In this document: positions 57,090 to 64,000 of the stretch, in pieces
Position numbering within the stretch: the first letter of the stretch is position 1
Layout: each line of letters starts with the position of its first letter
Origin: Yamagishiella unicocca
Lineage: Eukaryota; Chlorophyta; Chlorophyceae; Chlamydomonadales; Volvocaceae
DNA: 64,000 bases
Direction of reading: 5' to 3'
NCBI GenBank assembly: GCA_003116995.1
Contig: BDSL01000142.1
Location: forward strand, 124,001 to 188,000
Notes under the pieces: model-generated
Seen by the model: the letters and a program-made list of their open reading frames with translations, nothing else
What the model was told of the DNA's origin: nothing
Databases searched by the model: none
Program-made: the position numbers and the translations under genes

Positions 57090-58408
57090 GGGTCGCTGAG
57101 AGCAGAGCGGCGCCGGGGCAGTGCCCAAGCGGCGCGGGCCGGGCCGGCACACCTGGCCTCCCGGGTCGACCGGAGGCGGGTATGAGGCCAGAGGGCCACG
57201 CAAGTTCCAAACACCCCACACGTCACCCTCCCTTTCGGCTGCATGTTGACGAAGGGGGCACGTGTTTTCGGCGGTCGGAGGGACCTGAAATGTTTCGTGC
57301 AGTACGATTTCCATGAGCGCCGATTTGTGACCCGTACAACTTTGGAGCGCAGGGCCGGTAGAAATGCCTTGAGCATATATTTGGCCCGTTTCTATGGGCC
57401 CGAAACCACGTTCTACGCGAGCTAAGTGTTTCTATGGAGATGCTCGTCCCACCGTAGCGTAGAAATGTTTTCTACGAAGCTACGGCCAGTTTGGCCCGTA
57501 GATCAGTAGAAAGGCGTAGGAACGGTTATGACTGGAGCTAGTGGAGCTAGTGGAGCGAGCATTTACTGCTTGATATGCGTTCCCTGGACCACTACTGAAA
57601 CACGCGGGCTTTTCTGTTGGTAAATTATTCAGCGCGCGTCTTCAGAGGAAGGAATTGCGCACTCCCAAAGGCCATTCTCAGACATCTTGATGTCTGTGGT
57701 AATACTAGAAGATATGAGGCCTTGATTCAGTAACCTTTTATGCCCGACTGCGTATGCAAGCCATCGGACAAGCACGAACTTCTTTGGGCACCCGTCGCAA
57801 AACGACCAACATCCTTCTGGCGTTGTCAGCAATCAGTCCAATATTGATATAACGACGGTAAATGAGCTTGCTAGCCGGGCAGGGACGCCAAATGTCGACC
57901 CGCGCATGGCCTCGTTTGGGCTGCCGCCGCTCAGGAAGCGAGGGTGACGGTATGTTGCAACAACACAGACAACGAAGTTTGTATTGTTGCAAAGCGATAA
58001 GTAGGGCGACGGCCTGCTGGTTTATGGGTGCCCTATTGAAAGTGACTTCGCTTTGAGGTGCCAATAGCGCCAAGGGACTGTTCTTATTTCCTAATGTATT
58101 TGTCGAAGATCATATTCCAATTGCTCAAGAAATCGCTTGGTTCCGGTCTGGTTCCTGGAGGTCCATGGAAACAGCGCTTGTACGGTTCCTACGCGCTTCC
58201 TACGTACGAAGTAGAAGCGGCCGAAACCAAAAAGCATAGAAACGGGCCTATTGTCTTATGTATAACTGTTTCTGTACTTGCTTTTTGAAGTAGTGCCGAA
58301 TAACCGAAGACTGATTGGAAGCCCAGTGGCACCTTCCTTTTGAACCTCAAGGTGCTGAATTGCGTCGTTTGTCTCACTCACTGTTTTTTCAGAAAGCGCT
58401 CTCCTTAT
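57090..58408. other. no gene; short inverted-repeat ends
   Basis: Contains ggcccgtttctatg at 57383-57396 and its exact reverse complement at 58235-58248 (866 bp overall), each within related gaaacc/ggtttc-containing sequence, plus a 9-bp direct repeat (ggagctagt) near 57535-57555. This might be a small non-autonomous element; no frame supports a protein. Confidence 0.4.
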
Positions 58409-60430
58409 GCCCGTCTGCCTTCTCTTGGCTGGTGGAAGAAGTAGAAAGGTAGCGTAGGGCTACTTTTGCATACCTTTCTGCGCTGCCTGCATCTTGCAGC
58501 AAGATTGGGAAGGACACGGCCACTAGATTCTCTCGTGGAGGCGACAGCAGCAGGCTGCTGTGCTGCAGTCGGCGGACGGTAGGATGGCGCGAAAGGCATT
58601 CGACTACCAGCAAATGGACCTGCTGCGCGAGGATTTGGCTCTCGGCACAACGACGATGCCAGCCAACGGCAGCGTCGGGTTTGTGCTGGTTCCAAAGGCT
58701 ATCAAAGCCACGCTGTTGGCTGCGGACGTATGCGTTCGGACAAACCGTGCTTCCACAATCCCCAGCCCAGCGCGCTTCATGGCGGCACGTTGCGGGCCTG
58801 CTGCGATTCGCCGTGCCCTGTCACCCTTGTACCCTGTATCCCACTACTCCCCTACTCTTACATTTCGAAGCTGCCTGAATTGCCGATCTTGCTGCCAGGT
58901 GTGCTTCATCTCCATCTGAGCCCGGCCGTGGACAGCACCTTCGGACCCATGGTTGGGCCGCTCGACGCCACAGGCATGCCAAAAGCCCTCTCCTCAGGTG
59001 ACGAGGACGGGATTTGAACCCGCGCCCTTACGGACTAGTAGGTTTCCTTCCTGATACTGCACCAGGTAGTCCTGAAACTAGCGCCTTAGACCGCTCGGCC
59101 ACCTCGTCATGCAACTCCTCGATGGCCTCATCGCAGTCGCTTCACTCCAACGCGCACATTGTGTGCACACACGACTGGGGGAGGGGGGCGCCGGGTGCGG
59201 AAGGGGGAGCGGGCAGCGGGGGGGGCGTCGGGGTTGACATGCTGGAGGAGCCGCGTATCGCCGGATGTGACGCCGGTGTGGGGCTGCCATGCAGAGGCTT
59301 TCGCGACCAGGGTACTCGGGTGCGGCATGTGTCGTAGAACACCCCTGGAGTGGGAACCCTTGCGCTTAACGTGCCTGCTTGCCCTGCGAAGGATCACAGT
59401 TGTTAGTGTGGAGCAGGGCCAGGGGGCGCTGCTTTGGGCGGTGGCGTCCGCTTTCTGCACGGGCCTTCATTTCGGCGGACGGATCCAAGTGCGATATCGC
59501 GCGGATCCAGAGCGTGTTTGGATTCAAGCTCAGAGTTGCTGCGCAGGTACGGCCGGGCAGTGCTGCGCCGGAGTTGGAGTCCCGGTGGGGGGTGGCCACC
59601 GGGGCCTAGGCGAGGTTGTGGGTGCCGGTAGTGCCGTAGGTGGTGGTGGTGTCGGAGAACAGGTAATGGTGCGGATGGAGGAATAGTTGGTGCTGAGGAA
59701 CCGTCCGCCTTGCAGGGGAGGGAGCCCCGGGTGGTCTTGTGTCCACACCCTGCCTATGTCCTCCGCCTCATCGCCATATCGCCCACCCTCTCCAAATCCA
59801 TATCACCACAAAGTAGCAACCCAACCGCCGCAACCTCCTCACAGGTCTATCTCTTGGCGGATGCGTACGCCATCCATGGTGCGATCCGCAAGGTCACTCG
59901 CTTTGAGTAGCTGCGCTATGCTGTAGTCCTGGTGGGAAGAACCAGGGGGCCGCGGCGCGTTGGGAGGCAGTGTGTGCGAGCCGGTCGCTGTAGAGTGCTG
60001 CCATGGGCCTTGCACATTCCACAGGTTGCAGGGACGCTGGGGACGGCGAGCAGCGACTGGATCGCGGAGTCACAGCTACTGGAGCTATGAGGTGAGGCGG
60101 AGGATAGGCATGGCAAGCTAGCGCGTGGCGTATCTCATCAAACGGTTTTGACAGCTTTGCAAGGCGCGTTCGAATGCGGGCTATGTTGTCCGAAACAGCA
60201 CGTGGGACACCCTGCAGCTGTCGCGTGAGTCGGTCCTTACGTAGAGCCACCGTGCAGCTGGCAGGTCCACGGGCAGCATCGTTGTCGATACACTGTGCGT
60301 TACGACGAGGACCCTGGGTTGCAAGGATTCGACTGGGCAAACGCCAGATGGAAATAAGGTAGTATAGGGGATTCCGATTCCACAACAGGATGACGGCGTT
60401 TTTTAACGCCATTTCCTCTTGAACATTCAT
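58409..60430 (-). repeat. tRNA-Leu array unit in inverted orientation (truncated)
   Basis: Same unit as at 24-36 kb but on the minus strand. It is cut at tatgcccgtctgccttctct, so about the last third of the unit is missing at the junction with unique DNA. It carries the tRNA gene at 58999-59108. Confidence 0.95.
58999..59108 (-). tRNA. trnL-CAG: tRNA-Leu(CAG), intron-containing, copy 6
   Basis: Minus-strand copy with the same 30-nt intron, boxes and stems as copy 1. The base just after the discriminator region differs (tcacctgagg instead of tcagctgagg), shared with copy 7. The TTTT terminator is kept. Confidence 0.93.
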
Positions 60431-63400
60431 CGGTACCTAAGATTTGTGAGGACACTGAGCAGCCCAGGGACGAACGGGCAGTCCCATTCCTACTAGTCGA
60501 GGATACAGAGACGGCAGCCAGCCTTGCTGCTGCTCACATACGGATTGAGTCACCGCTGCCGCCACCGCCGCCGCCCCGACCCGGCCGTGCGTCAAGCGCT
60601 TCGTCCGCAGGGAGGAGTCGGACGACGGGCAGCTGTTTTTGGAGGTGGTGGAGCGGGTGGGTTGGTGGGGGATGGCAAGCGGGTGACCCGCAGCAGCGCC
60701 CCATCACCTTCCCAACGAGCAACCCCACGCCCAAGATGCAGTGTACGGCAGAGGAGCCGCTGACGTGGGCGGCTTCCTGGGCCACACCAACACCGTGACG
60801 GAGAAGAGGCTGGTGGCGGAGACGCTACTCGACATGACTGGGGAGGGCAGCCTGCGCTAGGGTGAGGCGGCGGGAGGGGGCAGGGAGGGGGGCCAGGGAG
60901 GGGCGAGAGGCCAGCAGCCGCAACACCTCGTCGGCGGGCACCGGCGCCATGATGTACGATCCGCCGTACGACGCGGGCGGCAATAACTTGCAGAACAGAC
61001 TGAAGGAGTGGACGTACTTGACCCGGGGCAGGCTGCTGCACACTGCCCCACCCAGCCTTGCGATGAAGGCGTAGCAGAGGCCCGGAAAGCATTTCCTGGC
61101 AACGGCGGTAACATCAACAGCGCCGCACATGGCCGTCTGCATCGCCCTGCTGGTTTGCCCAACCTAAGCAGCCAGGATGGTAGCGCCCAAGACGCCGCCA
61201 CGGCATCGCCGGCATCGTTCCTGACACCCAGCGTGAGGAGGCCAGCAGCGCCGCGAAGTAGACCCCCGGGTCCTCGTTCGCCACCCGTTTGGCCGTCAGC
61301 ACCGCCAACATGCGCACCAGCAGCACTGCCTGTGCGGCTGCCCGGCTGTCACGTTACGAAGCAGATGTGGATCCGTCGTGGGAATCTATGCCTTTAATAG
61401 TTTGCGGTCTGACGACTTGACTAGTCTGCGACGAGGAACTTCATGACTCTGTCGTTCACCGGGTAATTACCGGTAGTCTAACCGTCCAGTGCGCATGCGG
61501 CACTCCAGTAATCTAATTAAGGGCGATATGTTAGTCTGAGTACATGCTGAATGCTTAAACAATATAGTCTTCTGTCGCCGTGCCGTGAGCTTCCACAGGC
61601 CTTGTAGTTGGCGCATCTTGGATTGCTTATAAACCAGGCAACCAAACTTGAATACCACAACCAAACGAGAATACGATGCCCGTCTGCCTTCTCTTGGCTG
61701 GTGGAAGAAGTAGAAAGGTAGCGTAGGGCTACTTTTGCATACCTTTCTGCGCTGCCTGCATCTTGCAGCAAGATTGGGAAGGACACAACCACTAGATTCT
61801 CTCGTGGAGGCGACAGCAGCAGGCTGCTGTGCTGCGGTCGGCGGACGGTAGGATGGCGCGAAAGGCATTCGACTACCAGCAAATGGACCTGCTGCGCGAG
61901 GATTTGGCTCTCGGCACAACGACGATGCCAACCAACGGCAGCGTCGGGTTTGTGCTGGTTCCAAAGGCTATCAAAGCCACGCTGTTGGCTGCGGACGTAT
62001 GCGTTCGGACAAACCGTGCTTCCACAATCCCCAGCCCAGCGCGCTTCATGGCGGCACGTTGCGGGCCTGCTGCGATTCGCCGTGCCCTGTCACCCTTGTA
62101 CCCTGTATCCCACTACTCCCCTACTCTTACATTTCAAAGCTGCCTGAATTGCCGATCATGCTGCCAGGTGTGCTTCATCTCCATCCCCTTCTGAGCCCGG
62201 CCGTGGACAGCACCTTCGGGCCCATGGTTGGGCCGCTCGACGCCACAGGCATGCCAAAAGCCCTCTCCTCAGGTGACGAGGACGGGATTTGAACCCGCGC
62301 CCTTACGGACTAGTAGGTTTCCTTCCTGATACTGCACCAGGTAGTCCTGAAACTAGCGCCTTAGACCGCTCGGCCACCTCGTCATGCAACTCCTCGATGG
62401 CCTCATCGCAGTCGCTTCACTCCAACGCGCACATTGTGTGCACACACGACTGGGGGAGGGGGGCGCCGGGTGCGGAAGGGGGAGCGGGCAGCGGGGGGGG
62501 CGTCGGGGTTGACATGCTGGAGGAGCCGCGTATCGCCGGATGTGACGCCGGTGTGGGGCTGCCATGCAGAGGCTTTCGCGACCAGGGTACTCGGGTGCGG
62601 CATGTGTCGTAGAACACCCCTGGAGTGGGAACCCTTGCGCTTAACGTGCCTGCTTGCCCTGCGAAGGATCACAGTTGTTAGTGTGGAGCAGGGCCAGGGG
62701 GCGCTGCTTTGGGCGGTGGCGTCCGCTTTCTGCACGGGCCTTCATTTCGGCGGACGGATCCAAGTGCGATATCGCGCGGATCCAGAGCGTGTTTGGATTC
62801 AAGCTCAGAGTTGCTGCGCAGGTACGGCCGGGCAGTGCTGCGCCGGAGTTGGAGTCCCGGTGGGGGGTGGCCACCGGGGCCTAGGCGAGGTTGTGGGTGC
62901 CGGTAGTGCCGTAGGTGGTGGTGGTGTCGGAGAACAGGTAATGGTGCGGATGGAGGAATAGTTGGTGCTGAGGAACCGTCCGCCTTGCAGGGGAGGGAGC
63001 CCCGGGTGGTCTTGTGTCCACACCCTGCCTATGTCCTCCGCCTCATCGCCATATCGCCCACCCTCTCCAAATCCATATCACCACAAAGTAGCAACCCAAC
63101 CGCCGCAACCTCCTCACAGGTCTATCTCTTGGCGGATGCGTACGCCATCCCTGGTGCGATCCGCAAGGTCACTCGCTTTGAGTAGCTGCGCTATGCTGTA
63201 GTCCTGGTGGGAAGAACCAGGGGGCCGCGGCGCGTTGGGAGGCAGTGTGTGCGAGCCGGTCGCTGTAGAGTGCTGCCATGGGCCTTGCACATTCCACAGG
63301 TTGCAGGGACGCTGGGGACGGCGAGCAGCGACTGGATCGCGGAGTCACAGCTACTGGAGCTATGAGGTGAGGCGGAGGATAGGCATGGCAAGCTAGCGCG

Positions 63401-63705
63401 TGGCGTATCTCATCAAACGGTTTTGACAGCTTTGCAAGGCGCGTTCGAATGCGGGCTATGTTGTCCGAAACAGCACGTGGGACACCCTGCAGCTGTCGCG
63501 TGAGTCGGTCCTTACGTAGAGCCACCGTGCAGCTGGCAGGTCCACGGGCAGCATCGTTGTCGATACACTGTGCGTTACGACGAGGACCCTGGGTTGCAAG
63601 GATTCGACTGGGCAAACGCCAGATGGAAATAAGGTAGTATAGGGGATTCCGATTCCACAACAGGATGACGGCGTTTTTTAACGCCATTTCCTCTTGAACA
63701 TTCAT
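60431..63705 (-). repeat. tRNA-Leu array unit, inverted, full length (3275 bp)
   Basis: A complete minus-strand unit. It lacks the SINE and keeps the 461-bp segment that units 3 and 4 lost. It ends at the 178-codon ORF start at 63705. Confidence 0.95.
62274..62383 (-). tRNA. trnL-CAG: tRNA-Leu(CAG), intron-containing, copy 7
   Basis: Minus-strand copy identical in structure to copy 6. Confidence 0.93.
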
Positions 63706-64000
63706 CGGTACCTAAGATTTGTGAGGACACTGAGCAGCCCAGGGACGAACGGGCAGTCCCATTCCTACTAGTCGAGGATACAGAGACGGCAGCCAGCCTT
63801 GCTGCTGCTCACATACGGATTGAGTCACCGCTGCCGCCACCGCCGCCGCCCCGACCCGGCCGTGCGTCAAGCGCTTCGTCCGCAGGGAGGAGTCGGACGA
63901 CGGGCAGCTGTTTTTGGAGGTGGTGGAGCGGGTGGGTTGGTGGGGGATGGCAAGCGGGTGACCCGCAGCAGCGCCCCATCACCTTCCCAACGAGCAACCC
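63706..64000 (-). repeat. start of a further inverted array unit, cut by window edge
   Basis: Sequence from the 178-codon ORF start to the window end matches the corresponding part of the unit at 60431-60726, so the inverted array continues to the right. Confidence 0.95.

Noticed and set aside
1..64000. CRISPR array, bacterial operon or prophage
   Set aside because: The repeats are long satellites or duplications without spacer structure, and genes have GT-AG introns; the DNA is eukaryotic.

Overview
The window looks like nuclear DNA of a volvocine or other chlamydomonadalean green alga; the species cannot be named. Supporting signs are GC-rich sequence, short exons split by many GT-AG introns with ACATGCATGCA-type intron sequence, a secreted protein with (Ser-Pro)n/(Pro)n hydroxyproline-type shafts, intron-containing tRNA genes with eukaryotic A and B boxes, two LINE retrotransposons, a tRNA-derived SINE and a DIRS-type tyrosine-recombinase relic. 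No bacterial operon, ribosome binding site or CRISPR array was seen.

Layout. 1-3.1 kb: exons of a minus-strand gene cut by the window edge, with a 42-bp tandem repeat at the edge. 3.5-9.3 kb: repeat-rich DNA with two inverted-repeat elements, a telomere-like patch, a 26-bp repeat and a 167-172-bp satellite. 9.3-11.4 kb: no gene seen. 11.46-19.93 kb: the best gene, an 11-exon plus-strand gene whose reading phase closes at every junction, for a 1386-aa type I membrane protein (signal peptide, large ectodomain, proline-rich shaft, transmembrane helix, cytoplasmic tail). A 207-bp satellite follows at 20.06-20.88 kb.

21.3-38.8 kb: a tandem array of about five units (2.8-3.5 kb), each with one tRNA-Leu(CAG) gene that carries a 30-nt intron. 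Unit 2 has a SINE insertion and unit 5 is split by a 5'-truncated LINE. 40.6-44 kb: exons of a hydroxyproline-rich-type gene with a 792-bp tandem duplication. 46.1-47.1 kb: a partial array unit. 47.6-49.8 kb: a decayed second LINE on the minus strand containing a perfect 49-bp-arm hairpin. 50.2-54.4 kb: a minus-strand six-exon gene with a glutamine/proline-rich C-terminal half and an apparent one-base frame slip. 55.8-57.1 kb: a tyrosine-recombinase relic. 58.4-64.0 kb: the tRNA array units again in the opposite orientation, running off the window.

Two single-copy host genes (11.5-19.9 and 50.2-54.4 kb) and two fragments therefore sit between repeat blocks. The repeat blocks carry seven copies of a tRNA for CUG, which is generally the commonest leucine codon in GC-rich volvocine genes. 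Exon coordinates are hand-derived from splice consensus and phase and have not been checked against transcripts or databases.
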